From the NCBI RefSeq assembly GCF_025447595.1, contig NZ_JAOEJU010000003.1, positions 248,001 to 312,000 on the forward strand: DNA of 64,000 nucleotides, written 5' to 3'. Both the position numbers and the translations under genes were made by a program. The notes beneath the pieces are model-generated. The model was not told where the DNA came from. It worked only from the letters and a program-made list of their open reading frames with translations, and searched no databases. The stretch's first letter is position 1. Every line of letters starts with the position of its first letter. The stretch is from Pseudomonas koreensis (GTDB lineage: Bacteria > Pseudomonadota > Gammaproteobacteria > Pseudomonadales > Pseudomonadaceae). This document shows positions 18,026-26,521 of the stretch, in pieces.

Positions 18026-20158
18026 ATGAAACAACTTACCTTGCTGGCGAGCCTGTGCGGCTGCCTGTCCGTCAACGTCTGGGCGCAATCCACCGTAGAT
18101 CTGGCGCCGATCACCATTGACGGCGAATCCGGCGCCGAACCGGGCCTGAGCCTCGACCAGTCCAGCGGCATGGCCTCGCGCCTCGGCCTCAGCGTGCGCG
18201 ACACCCCGGCTTCGGTGGCCATTGCCAACCGCAACGACATCGAACGTCACGGCTCGCAAAACTTCCAGGACGCTGCCAACACCTTGCCGGGTGTGAACGC
18301 CAGTGCACCGCCGGGCTTTGGCGGGTTCGTCTCCTATCGCGGTTTCACCAGCAGCCAGATCACCCAGATGTTCAACGGCGTTAACGTTTCCGGCGGACTG
18401 GCGCGCCCCGTGGATTCGTGGATCTATGACCGGGTAGAACTCGTCGGCGGCCCGTCGTCGCTGATCAACGGCGCAGGCTCGGTCGGTGGCTCGCTGAACT
18501 ACGTGACCAAACTGGCCACCCGCGACGAGCAGGCCGCAGAAGGTCGGGTCAGCTACGGCACCTACGACACCACCGAAACCGCATTCGGCCTCAACCACGC
18601 GCTGACCGAACCCGGTGCCGACGTGCAGCACTACGCGCGACTCGACGTCAGCCACAATACCAGCAACGGTTACATCGACCGCCAGGAACGCGATGCCTGG
18701 AGCGTGGCGTTCTCGTTGCTCAGCGACCTGACGCCAAACCTGTCGCACACCCTGGCCCTGGAATATCAGGATGAACACGAAGACAGCCCGTACTGGGGCA
18801 CACCGGTGCTCAACCCCAAAGCCGGCGAATTGAAGATCGATAAGCACAATCGCTTCAACAACTACAACGTCGAGGACGGCCGGTACGAGCAGCGGACGAT
18901 CTGGGTGCGCTCGATCATCGATTACCGGATCAACGACAGCACCACCTTGCGCAACACCCTCTATCACCTCGACAGCCAGCGTGATTACCGCAACCTGGAA
19001 ACCTATCAATACAACGCCGACAACAGCGCGGTGAACCGCTCCACCGCGTATCAGGTACGGCACCAGGGCGAGCAGAACGGCAACCAGTTCGAGCTGCGTC
19101 ACGACAACACCCTGTTCGGCCTCGACACCACCTGGTCCGGCGGTTTCGAGTACAAGGTCAACCAGACCACCAACTCGCCGCTGAACGTGAAAGGCGCCAG
19201 CACGGTGAACCCGAATAACTACCGACCGGGGCATTTCTATGACATTCCCGGAACCAAGCCGGGTTTCGTCAGCGACAAGACCAACGAAGTCACGACCAAG
19301 GCGCTGTTTGCCGAAAACCGCCTGGCACTGACCGACAAACTTTCGTTGCTCACCGGCCTGCGCTATGACGACATCGACCTCGACGTGACCAACCATCGCA
19401 CGGTGACCACGAGCAACCCGCGCCATCTCAAGCGCAGCTGGGAACCGGTCACCGGGCGCGTCGGCCTGACGTATCAATTCATTCCATCAGCCAATGTGTA
19501 CGTGCAATACAGCACCGCCGCCGAGCAACCCAATGGCACCCAGGACTTCGATGTCTCGACCGGCAAGCAATGGGAAATCGGCAGCAAGTTCGACTACCTG
19601 AACGGGCGCGGCTCGGCGACAGTGGCCGCCTATACCATCGAGCGCAAGGACTTCGCGGTGACGGATCCACTGGACCCGACCAGCAGCATTCCGGTCGGCC
19701 AGCAGACTTCGAAGGGTATCGAGATTGCCAACTCGTTACGGATCACCGACAAGTTGCTGGCCGAAGGCAACTTCGCCTGGGTCGACGCGCAATACGATGA
19801 GTTCAACGAGAAGAACGCCGCCGGTGTAGTGGTTTCCCGCAAGGGCAACACACCGACCAACGTGCCGGACCGGGTCGGCAATCTGTGGCTGACCTATGAT
19901 TTCTCGCCACAATGGCAGGGCGGGCTCGATGCGCGATACGTGGCGTCGGTGTTCGCCGACACTGCCAACACCATGACCGTGCCGTCATACACGCTGTTTG
20001 GCAGTTTCCTCAGCTACAAGGTGGATTCGCACACAACCGTGACCGGGCGGGTACGCAACCTGACGAATGAGGTATACGCCGAGTTCGCCCATGTTTCGCC
20101 GGCGTATTACCTCGGCACACCGCGTACATTCGAGCTGGCAGTGCAGACGCGGTTCTGA
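18026..20158 (+). CDS. TonB-dependent outer-membrane receptor
   Basis: A 710-residue receptor. After a signal peptide (about 1-20, ending VWAQ) comes the plug domain with DTPASVAIANRNDIERHG, LPGVNASAPPGFGGFVSYRGF and RVELVGGPSSLINGAGSVGGSLNYVTK, then a 22-strand barrel ending in an aromatic residue (AVQTRF), as needed for barrel assembly. It belongs to the siderophore-receptor-like branch. It follows a DUF2946 gene, a pairing known for copper receptors, so the ligand could be a metal or a metal chelate. The sequence alone does not settle this. A bidirectional hairpin follows the stop. Confidence 0.88.
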   Translation: MKQLTLLASLCGCLSVNVWAQSTVDLAPITIDGESGAEPGLSLDQSSGMASRLGLSVRDTPASVAIANRNDIERHGSQNFQDAANTLPGVNASAPPGFGGFVSYRGFTSSQITQMFNGVNVSGGLARPVDSWIYDRVELVGGPSSLINGAGSVGGSLNYVTKLATRDEQAAEGRVSYGTYDTTETAFGLNHALTEPGADVQHYARLDVSHNTSNGYIDRQERDAWSVAFSLLSDLTPNLSHTLALEYQDEHEDSPYWGTPVLNPKAGELKIDKHNRFNNYNVEDGRYEQRTIWVRSIIDYRINDSTTLRNTLYHLDSQRDYRNLETYQYNADNSAVNRSTAYQVRHQGEQNGNQFELRHDNTLFGLDTTWSGGFEYKVNQTTNSPLNVKGASTVNPNNYRPGHFYDIPGTKPGFVSDKTNEVTTKALFAENRLALTDKLSLLTGLRYDDIDLDVTNHRTVTTSNPRHLKRSWEPVTGRVGLTYQFIPSANVYVQYSTAAEQPNGTQDFDVSTGKQWEIGSKFDYLNGRGSATVAAYTIERKDFAVTDPLDPTSSIPVGQQTSKGIEIANSLRITDKLLAEGNFAWVDAQYDEFNEKNAAGVVVSRKGNTPTNVPDRVGNLWLTYDFSPQWQGGLDARYVASVFADTANTMTVPSYTLFGSFLSYKVDSHTTVTGRVRNLTNEVYAEFAHVSPAYYLGTPRTFELAVQTRF

Positions 20159-20166
20159 CCCACTTC

Positions 20167-20189
20167 GGCGAGGGCCTGATGCCCTCGCC
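20167..20189. terminator. Hairpin between convergent genes
   Basis: A perfect nine-base stem, GGCGAGGGC and GCCCTCGCC with a five-base loop, lies between the stops of the TonB receptor and the betaine-binding protein. There is no T-run. Confidence 0.6.
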
Positions 20190-20195
20190 ACACCG

Positions 20196-21209
20196 CTACA
20201 GACCTGCCTGAACCTTCTGCGCCACGTCTTCCGGCAACCACGCCTGCCACACATCCGGATGCGCCTTCATGAACGCCACCGCTGCGTCACGAGGCGCCGT
20301 GTGTTTCTCGCTCATTTCCGCCAGCGCCTTGTTCAGGTCATCAATCGGAAAATCGACCTTGCTGAAGAACTCGGCAATCTGCGGATACTGTTTCTGGAAC
20401 GGCGTGGACACCCCGATCGACAGCTTAGAAGCCAGTGAACGGGTCGGTTTCGGATTAGGGTTATCGGCGTCGGTCAGGGTTTTCCAGGCTTCGGCATCGA
20501 ACGGCGGCTCTTCCAGTTGAACCAGTTTGAACTTGCCGAGCAAAGGCGTCGGCGACCAGTAATAGAACAGCACCGGTTTACCCCGGCGGATCGATGAGCT
20601 GATTTCGGCATCGAGTGCCGCACCGGAACCGCTGCGGAAATTGACGAAATCATCCTGCAAACCGTAAGCGGTGAGCTTCTGCTTGTTCACCACCTCTGAC
20701 GTCCAGCCAATCGGGCTGTTGAGGAACCGGCCCTTGCTCGGGGTTTCCGGGTCCTTGAACACGTCCTTGTACTTCTTCAGATCGCTGACGCTACGCAAGT
20801 CCGGTGCCAGTGGCTTGATGCCTTTGGCCGGGTCGCCCTTGATCACGTACTCCGGCACCCACCAGCCTTCGGTGGCGCCTTTGACCGTGTCGCCCAGGCT
20901 GGCGACCTTGCCTTCAGCCTCGGCCTTCACCCACACCGGACTGCGCCCGGCCCACTCTTCGCCAATGACCTGAATGTCATTGTTGGCCAGCGCGGTTTCC
21001 AGGGTAATCGTGGTGCCCGGCAAGGTGTCGGTCGGCAGGCCGTAGCCCTTCTCGACGATGATGCGCAGGACATCGGTGATCAGGCTGCCGCTTTCCCAGT
21101 TCAGGTCGGCGAAGTGGATCGGCGCCTGTGCCGCGCTCACCGCAGGCACCGCCGTCATCAAGCCGAAGGTGGTCAGGCCAGCGGCCAGCAACCGTCGAAA
21201 TCCGTTCAT
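20196..21209 (-). CDS. Glycine betaine/choline-type ABC substrate-binding protein (OpuAC domain)
   Basis: A 337-residue exported protein. The signal peptide spans about residues 1-27 (ending VSAAQA) and the rest is an OpuAC/ProX fold: FADLNWESGSLITDVLRIIVEKGYGL, GEEWAGRSPVWVKA, EGWWVPEYVIKGD, FYYWSPTPLLGKF. Tryptophan-rich stretches (WAGR, WWVPEY, YYWSP) fit the aromatic cage for quaternary ammonium ligands. The start at 21209 has GAGGTG upstream; longer versions lack a signal peptide at the right place. No permease or ATPase gene is next to it, so it is an orphan binding protein, likely serving a transporter encoded elsewhere. Confidence 0.85.
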   Translation of the reverse strand: MNGFRRLLAAGLTTFGLMTAVPAVSAAQAPIHFADLNWESGSLITDVLRIIVEKGYGLPTDTLPGTTITLETALANNDIQVIGEEWAGRSPVWVKAEAEGKVASLGDTVKGATEGWWVPEYVIKGDPAKGIKPLAPDLRSVSDLKKYKDVFKDPETPSKGRFLNSPIGWTSEVVNKQKLTAYGLQDDFVNFRSGSGAALDAEISSSIRRGKPVLFYYWSPTPLLGKFKLVQLEEPPFDAEAWKTLTDADNPNPKPTRSLASKLSIGVSTPFQKQYPQIAEFFSKVDFPIDDLNKALAEMSEKHTAPRDAAVAFMKAHPDVWQAWLPEDVAQKVQAGL

Positions 21210-21337
21210 GCTTTTGCACCTCGTGCTGTTCACAGCAATAGCAGGATGGCCTGACAGAAGACCGCAAGCCTCTGAATACTCAGTCAACTGACTGTAGACG
21301 AGGTTCCTGCTTTTTCAGGGGCATGACACGGACGAGG

Positions 21338-21535
21338 CTACTTTTCAGAAATTTCCTGCAGGCTCTTCAGCTCGCGTCTGACCATGCTGGCGTATTCCGC
21401 CGGCTGCAAGGTATAGATCTGCGACGCGACCCACCCCAGCCAGGCCCCCTTCAATTCAGCCTTTGCAGCGAACAACCGAAGGGCTTCCTCGCGGGCGCTG
21501 TCGAGGTTCTGCAAATGGAAATCGGCGCGACTCAC
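21338..21535 (-). CDS. Small hypothetical protein
   Basis: A 65-residue protein starting at a GTG whose GTGA overlaps the stop of the upstream 156-residue gene, a coupling signal that decides the start. The sequence is helical and rich in Ala, Leu and Glu (DSAREEALRLFAAKAELKGAWLGWVASQIYTL, then MVRRELKSLQEISEK). I do not recognise the family. It is presumably co-expressed with the upstream gene. Confidence 0.55.
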   Translation of the reverse strand: MSRADFHLQNLDSAREEALRLFAAKAELKGAWLGWVASQIYTLQPAEYASMVRRELKSLQEISEK

Positions 21536-22002
21536 TCGCTGGCCTTGAACGTCACCAGTTCGCCCTTGCGCCACTTGGCGGCTTTGGCGGTGACGGCCTT
21601 CAGGGTTTTAGTCAGGCCTTCCTGTAACTGCTCGTTGGCGGCGAATACGGTGACCGCACTGTGGCCTTCCTTGAACACGATGGCATGGCCGTCGGCCGTG
21701 GTGACAAACGCGTAGTCGCCAAGACCGTACACGGTCATTTTTATTTCGCGAAAACGGATGTCCATCTTGCCGCCTTCGCGGCTGGGCAGCACCGAGGCAC
21801 TGAAATGGTCACCGACCTTGAGCTTCAGGCCGGGTTTGTCGTCGACAACCAACGCCGACTCCGTGTCGATTTCGGCGACGTAAATGCCTTCGGCATTCTG
21901 CTCGGTGATGTAAACAAAACGCGATTGAAACTGCTTGACCAGCTTTGCCCGCAAATCACCCAGCACGAACAAAGCATGCATATCGAGGTTACTGACTGCC
22001 AA
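21532..22002 (-). CDS. Conserved hypothetical protein
   Basis: A 156-residue soluble protein without signal peptide. It is mostly beta-strand-like in composition (RFVYITEQNAEGIYVAEIDTESALVVDD, GGKMDIRFREIKMTVYGLGDYAFVT), with a basic C-terminal part (AVTAKAAKWRKGELVTF). I recognise no domain. It is followed by the overlapping 65-residue gene. A 406-base intergenic stretch lies upstream. Confidence 0.6.
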   Translation of the reverse strand: MAVSNLDMHALFVLGDLRAKLVKQFQSRFVYITEQNAEGIYVAEIDTESALVVDDKPGLKLKVGDHFSASVLPSREGGKMDIRFREIKMTVYGLGDYAFVTTADGHAIVFKEGHSAVTVFAANEQLQEGLTKTLKAVTAKAAKWRKGELVTFKASE

Positions 22003-22408
22003 AGAAACATCCCCACACTTGAAAAGAGTGCCGCACGCGCAAAGCGCGCACGACCATAAATACGGACTGGCCGATGGTACTGCGCAAAGACTCGAATAAA
22101 ACCTGAGCGAGCAAAGTGCTCATTCAACGCGAGGTTCTCAAGACTACTGGAATGCCACTCGCGAAACCTGCAAAGAGATTCTCCAAATGTTGAAGGAAAA
22201 CGCCTTGAGGTCGGCCGAAGAAAACTGACTACGAACTTTAGGGAAAAATCTCACCAAGAAAAGCACCTTTCCGACATATCGCACGCAAAAAATTGCTTTA
22301 GATAACGCCATGCCGTCAACAGGTGTTGGCGATTCTAGAGCAGCGACGCTGTTCGCGACTACCCGCAACCGTCTGTAAATGCGGGTCAATCCATGAAAAG
22401 GACTTCAT
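22003..22408. other. 406-base intergenic stretch of lower GC
   Basis: No convincing gene is seen. It is clearly less GC-rich than its flanks. One open stretch of 41 codons from a CTG at 22103 to the stop at 22228 has protein-like composition but neither an ATG nor a ribosome site. Promoters for the flanking divergent genes presumably lie here. Confidence 0.5.
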
Positions 22409-22732
22409 ATGTGCACTTTGACGCATTTTGCCGCTGCCCACGACCAGCCCTTTGTCTTGAATGCACCGAGCCTGTGCGTTTCATGTGCGACACAAGTATC
22501 TGGGCAAGATCCACTGTTTCAGGTGATCCCGGCGGGCAACTCGTTTTTCCATATCAGAGAAAAGTCGACAGGTCGTGTCAGAGGATTCCGTGAGAATCAC
22601 AACGCAGCCTGTGCGCTTGCCCGCTTGCTCGAATCACGAATCGAACTCCTGGCCAGTGCCCCCCCTCATATAAAGAGAGTGATCGTCCCCATTTCAAGGA
22701 GCACACCATGGAACTGCCTGCCTACAACCTGA
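22409..22732 (+). CDS. Hypothetical protein
   Basis: A 107-residue protein. The start is supported by AAAAGGAC eight bases before the ATG. It has four cysteines in the first 30 residues (MCTLTH, SLCVSCA) and a central FHIREKSTGRVRGFRENHNAACALARLLE segment that looks like a small alpha/beta domain. Its last 25 bases overlap the start of the DUF2789 gene in another frame, an unusually long overlap; the very C-terminus may therefore be a recent extension. I do not recognise the family. Confidence 0.55.
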   Translation: MCTLTHFAAAHDQPFVLNAPSLCVSCATQVSGQDPLFQVIPAGNSFFHIREKSTGRVRGFRENHNAACALARLLESRIELLASAPPHIKRVIVPISRSTPWNCLPTT

Positions 22733-22944
22733 CAACCCTGTTCGATCAATTAGGGCTGCCTTCGGAGGAAACCGCCATCGACGACTTCATCGAAGCCCAT
22801 CCGCTGGAAGCCGATACCAAACTGATCGACGCCGACTTCTGGAGCCCGCAACAGGCACAGTTGCTCAAAGAGTGGTTACGTGCCGACGGAGAAGAAGCAG
22901 TGATGGTGGATGAGTTGAACGTGCGCCTGCACCGCGGAAAATAA
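22708..22944 (+). CDS. DUF2789 family protein
   Basis: A 78-residue acidic protein matching DUF2789: LPAYNLTTLFDQLGLPSEETAIDDFI and FWSPQQAQLLKEWLRADGEEAVMVDELNVRLH. A strong AAGGAG site seven bases upstream sets the start. The function is unknown. The start lies inside the end of the preceding gene, so the two may be co-translated. Confidence 0.8.
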   Translation: MELPAYNLTTLFDQLGLPSEETAIDDFIEAHPLEADTKLIDADFWSPQQAQLLKEWLRADGEEAVMVDELNVRLHRGK

Positions 22945-22950
22945 AAGCGA

Positions 22951-23154
22951 TCAGTGCAGGCTGTCTCTGGATCTGGCGCCCAACTGCGCGAGCCACGCGG
23001 CCCTGCACTCCTCGGCTTCGTCACGACTGGCGAAAGCGGTGCCGCGCTGCTCACCATTGAGCAGCACTACCCAGCAAATACTTTGCCCCATCGCGCGCAG
23101 TCCGGCGGGTACGCCACTACCGATCATCACCGCGACATCGACCCTGCATTGCAT
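22951..23154 (-). CDS. Small hypothetical protein
   Basis: A 67-residue protein with a strong GGGAGG ribosome site six bases before its ATG. It contains the stretch GQSICWVVLLNGEQRGTAFASRDEAEECRAAWL, which looks like a compact beta-beta-alpha fold. It is convergent with the DUF2789 gene, with six bases between them. No family is recognised. Confidence 0.55.
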   Translation of the reverse strand: MQCRVDVAVMIGSGVPAGLRAMGQSICWVVLLNGEQRGTAFASRDEAEECRAAWLAQLGARSRDSLH

Positions 23155-23267
23155 GCTGACCTCCCAATTTCATTAGCCACCTAACTATGTAGGCATGTTA
23201 AGGATTTGGATCAAGAGGAAACAGCGACGCCAGTGCACAGCTTAATTGCAGTTCCGGCAACAATGCC

Positions 23268-24872
23268 TCAGCGTGGATTCTCCGGTTTGTAGCCCAGACG
23301 CAACCCGCCCCAGTGGCGACCCTTGACCATGATCGGCACCGACAGGTCGTGCATCAACTCGCCGGTATCGCGGGTGTAAGTCTGCAACAGCACCGGTTGC
23401 TGATGGCTGCCGCAGCGGATGCCGGTGCGGTCGGCGAATTTGCGTTTGGTCCGATTGTTGACGGTGTCGACCTGTGCATCCCCGGTCAGCGGCTGGCTGA
23501 ACGCCTGATTGTGGGTCGGCACATAACCCTGCTGCGTGCAGGCGATGGCGAACACCAGGCCTTCGTGGCGCGGCAACAACGGCTCCTGAATCGCCGGCAA
23601 AACCTGATCGGTATAACGGTCGAAACGGGTCTGGTACTTGGCCGGCTGGGTGTCGGGGATCGGCTGATACTGGCGGTCGAACAGGTCTTCAAGGCTGATG
23701 CGCCCTTGCTCGACATCGGCCTCGAACTGCGCGGTAATCTGGCTGGCCCCTTCACGAGCCAGATCGTAGATGCGCTGGTGATAATCATCCAGCCCGACTT
23801 CGGCCAGGCGTTCGCTGATAGTTTCTGCCTGCCCTTCCATCTGCACCGCGGCGTCGGCCAGGCGTCGGGTCTGTTGGTCGCTGATCGCCAGATCGCTGCG
23901 CATTTGCTCGATGGCAGTGAACAGGCTGTCTAGCTGCTCTCGATTGGTTTCTGCACCCCGTGCAATTTCGCCAACCTGGGTTTCCACCCCGGCAGCCAGT
24001 CGCGCAATGTTCTCCAGATGCTGACCGGTGTGTTCAACCTGCTCCACCCCCGTGTGCAAATCGTCGGAGAGCTGACGAATCTGCTCCACCACCTGCGCCG
24101 TGCGTTGCTGGATGTCGGCAACCATCTCGCCCACTTCGCCGGTGGCCGTCGCGGTACGGGCCGCCAGACCGCGCACCTCATCCGCCACCACCGCAAAACC
24201 ACGACCGTGCTCTCCGGCTCGGGCCGCTTCGATGGCGGCGTTCAATGCCAGGAGGTTGGTCTGGCTGGCGATGGACTGAATCACCAGCGTCACACGTTGT
24301 ATGTCATCGCTTCTCTGACTCAAGGCTTCGATCAGTTCGCGACTGGCATTGGCGCGCTGGCTGAGCTGATGCATGCGCGAGATCGAATCCACCAGTTCGG
24401 TGCGCCCCGCCGCGCTGCTGTGATGGGCTTCGCTGGCAGCGCCCAACGCTTCACGGCTGAGCTGTGAAGTGGCCTGCTCAGTGGCGATCATGACTTCAGC
24501 GTTGTTGACGATCTGTGCGGCGGCGTCGAGTTGCGATTGCAGCTTGCCGGCCAGCTCTTTGACGGAGAAAGCCACGCCAGCGGCTGACAGCGCGTTATGA
24601 CTGGTGGTGTAGGAAAGATCGCGAGTCAGCTCGGACATCGCGCTGTTGCTATCGACTGGTTGAACATCGGGGATCGCCCGGGAGCGCAGGCGCGGCAGCC
24701 AGATAATCAGCATCGCCAGCGGCATGCCGACGTACAAGGGCCATTCGCCCAGAGTCATCCCGGCCAGCAACAGCACCAGGGCAATGCTTTGCAGGGTCGG
24801 CGCCAGCCAGCGATTCTTTGGCAAAACAACTGGTGCAGGCAGAGCCGCAACCAGAGATCCATCTCTCGTCAT
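23268..24872 (-). CDS. Methyl-accepting chemotaxis protein
   Basis: A 534-residue chemoreceptor of unusual layout. Two transmembrane segments lie near the N-terminus (about 24-62) with almost no periplasmic loop, the signalling domain is in the middle with the hairpin-tip motif [34 protein letters not shown] (about 208-241), and an additional C-terminal domain (about 390-534) ends [31 protein letters not shown], which looks like a PAS/cache-like sensory module. It therefore probably senses a cytoplasmic signal. It would act with CheA and CheW at the cell pole. No chemotaxis genes are nearby. Confidence 0.88.
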   Translation of the reverse strand: MTRDGSLVAALPAPVVLPKNRWLAPTLQSIALVLLLAGMTLGEWPLYVGMPLAMLIIWLPRLRSRAIPDVQPVDSNSAMSELTRDLSYTTSHNALSAAGVAFSVKELAGKLQSQLDAAAQIVNNAEVMIATEQATSQLSREALGAASEAHHSSAAGRTELVDSISRMHQLSQRANASRELIEALSQRSDDIQRVTLVIQSIASQTNLLALNAAIEAARAGEHGRGFAVVADEVRGLAARTATATGEVGEMVADIQQRTAQVVEQIRQLSDDLHTGVEQVEHTGQHLENIARLAAGVETQVGEIARGAETNREQLDSLFTAIEQMRSDLAISDQQTRRLADAAVQMEGQAETISERLAEVGLDDYHQRIYDLAREGASQITAQFEADVEQGRISLEDLFDRQYQPIPDTQPAKYQTRFDRYTDQVLPAIQEPLLPRHEGLVFAIACTQQGYVPTHNQAFSQPLTGDAQVDTVNNRTKRKFADRTGIRCGSHQQPVLLQTYTRDTGELMHDLSVPIMVKGRHWGGLRLGYKPENPR

Positions 24873-25010
24873 TTCGTTACCCCACGCTTGTTCTCATTGT
24901 TGTGAGTGCATTAAACGCCACTACAACGCCATTATCCATGGTCCGTTAGTCGTGGGTCTGTGGCAGGTCAATGGAATAGTGCGGGGATTTTCTGACAGAC
25001 GAGAAAAAGC

Positions 25011-25064
25011 AAAGATCGCAGCCTTTTGCAGCTTCCGGAGAAACTGCAAAAGGCTGCGATCTTT
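25011..25064. terminator. Long inverted repeat, REP-derived hairpin
   Basis: Arms AAAGATCGCAGCCTTTTGCAG and its reverse complement are separated by twelve bases. The arm is a common Pseudomonas repeat motif (GATCGCAGCCTT...). The resulting long hairpin lies downstream of the DksA-like gene and likely ends its transcript. Confidence 0.75.
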
Positions 25065-25099
25065 TCGCGACGACCCGCATTGAAGGGTCGCCTCAGGAA

Positions 25100-25504
25100 T
25101 CAGGCCTGACGCTGGTGCTTGTCGATCTGCTCGTGACGCTCTTGAGCTTCGATGCAGTACTTGGTGGTCGGGCTGATCAGCAGGCGTTTCAGGCCGATAG
25201 GCTCACCGCTGTCGTCGCACCAGCCAAAGCTGTCTTCCTTGATGCGCTCAAGGGCCTGCTCGAGTTGCGGCAGCATGCGCTGGTCGCGATCGATCGCGTT
25301 CACCAGCCAGGTGCGCTCTTCTTCCACCGATGCGGCGTCCGCCGGGTCAGCCGGGGTGTCCAGGCTTTCGATGGCAATACGGTTCTGCTCAATGCGCTCA
25401 TGGGTTTCGACTTTCATGTTCTGCAACAGCTCGTTGAAGAAAGCGTGTTGCTCGGCATTCATGTAGTCATCTGCCGGCATGGCCAGCAACTTGTCCTTTG
25501 TCAT
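25100..25504 (-). CDS. DksA/TraR-family protein with incomplete zinc finger
   Basis: A 134-residue DksA-like protein. A long helical coiled-coil N-terminal part carries the acidic tip candidates D53/D56. The globular end corresponds to the C4 zinc finger, but only two of four cysteines remain: CDDS at 96-99 and CIEA at 117-120. This recalls the zinc-independent DksA2-type paralogues of Pseudomonas, which bind the RNA polymerase secondary channel and act with ppGpp when zinc is scarce. Whether this is dksA2 itself or another paralogue I cannot tell. The gene stands alone. Confidence 0.8.
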   Translation of the reverse strand: MTKDKLLAMPADDYMNAEQHAFFNELLQNMKVETHERIEQNRIAIESLDTPADPADAASVEEERTWLVNAIDRDQRMLPQLEQALERIKEDSFGWCDDSGEPIGLKRLLISPTTKYCIEAQERHEQIDKHQRQA

Positions 25505-25913
25505 TGATATCTCTATAAAAAACGTGCATTAAGGCGAATTAGGGAGCGTTCCGGCGAACCGCCTGCGGTCATCGGAAAGGCATCGTTTATTGCAAACGCC
25601 ACCCGGCACTCAATTTACGAAGGGGCGGCAGTCTAAGGCCCGTTTGAGGCCTCAGCAACTGTAAATACCGGGAATTTGTCCGACAAGGCCCGGAAACTGC
25701 TCTGACACAGGCTTCACAGCGCTCATCGGAGTGCGTTTATAGCAAGAAATTCAGTCGAGCGGCTGTATATAGAAGACAAACGGTGGACGAGCGGCTCTTT
25801 GTCGCAATTCGTTACGGTCGTTGACGGCGACACCAGCTCTTCCCAAAGACTGACAAATCCCCCCTACCTCAGCTACGTTATGCCCTCCCCGGTTCGACTT
25901 GAAGGAACGTGTC
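25505..25913. other. 409-base divergent intergenic region
   Basis: It lies between the DksA-like gene and the GST gene and must hold both promoters. I see no gene, REP or strong hairpin in it. Confidence 0.5.
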
Positions 25914-26519
25914 ATGAAACTGATCGGCATGCTGGACTCCCCTTACGTGCGCCGCGTGGCGATTTCCGCCAAGTGCCTGGGGATCGAACTGGAACACGAT
26001 CCGGTGTCGGTGTTCCGTCACTTCGAACGCTTCCAGCAGATCAATCCGGTGGTCAAGGCGCCGACTCTGGTGCTCGATGACGGCGAAGTGCTGATCGACT
26101 CGACCCTGATCCTCGACTACCTCGAAGCCCTGATCGGCAAAACCCTGCTGCCCGTCGACCTGTCGCAACGGGTAAAAGCCCTGCGCCTGATCGGTCTCGG
26201 CCTCGCCGCCTGCGAAAAAGCCGTGCAGCTTTACTACGAGCGCAACCTGCGCCCGGCCGACATTCAATATCAACCATGGGTCGAACGCGTCGAAGGCCAA
26301 CTCGCCGCCGCGTTTACCGCCCTCGAACACGAACTCGAAAAACACCCGCTGGCCACCGACGGCCCGCTCCAACAGGACGGCATCACCCTCGCCGTCGCCT
26401 GGAGCTTTACCGGGCTCGTCGTCCCCGACCAGATAGACGCCGAACGCTTCCCGCGCATTGCCCAATACACCGCGTACGCCGAAAGCACCCAGGCGTTCAT
26501 CAGCACCCCGATGACCTGA
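25914..26519 (+). CDS. Glutathione S-transferase family protein
   Basis: A 201-residue GST. The thioredoxin-like N-domain (MKLIGMLDSPYVRRVAISAKCLGIELEHDPVSVFR) has a Ser in the SPYVRR active-site loop and the conserved cis-proline region KAPTLVLDDGEVLIDSTLILDYLE. A helical C-domain follows. AAGGA upstream selects the ATG at 25914 over an in-frame TTG. The alkC gene starts two bases after its stop, so the two are co-transcribed and probably translationally coupled. A role in handling electrophiles fits its DNA-alkylation-repair partner. Confidence 0.88.
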   Translation: MKLIGMLDSPYVRRVAISAKCLGIELEHDPVSVFRHFERFQQINPVVKAPTLVLDDGEVLIDSTLILDYLEALIGKTLLPVDLSQRVKALRLIGLGLAACEKAVQLYYERNLRPADIQYQPWVERVEGQLAAAFTALEHELEKHPLATDGPLQQDGITLAVAWSFTGLVVPDQIDAERFPRIAQYTAYAESTQAFISTPMT

Positions 26520-26521
26520 CA

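Noticed and set aside
22144..22389. An 81-codon minus-strand frame in the lower-GC gap
   Set aside because: No ribosome site, no recognisable domain, and it lies in an intergenic region expected to hold promoters.
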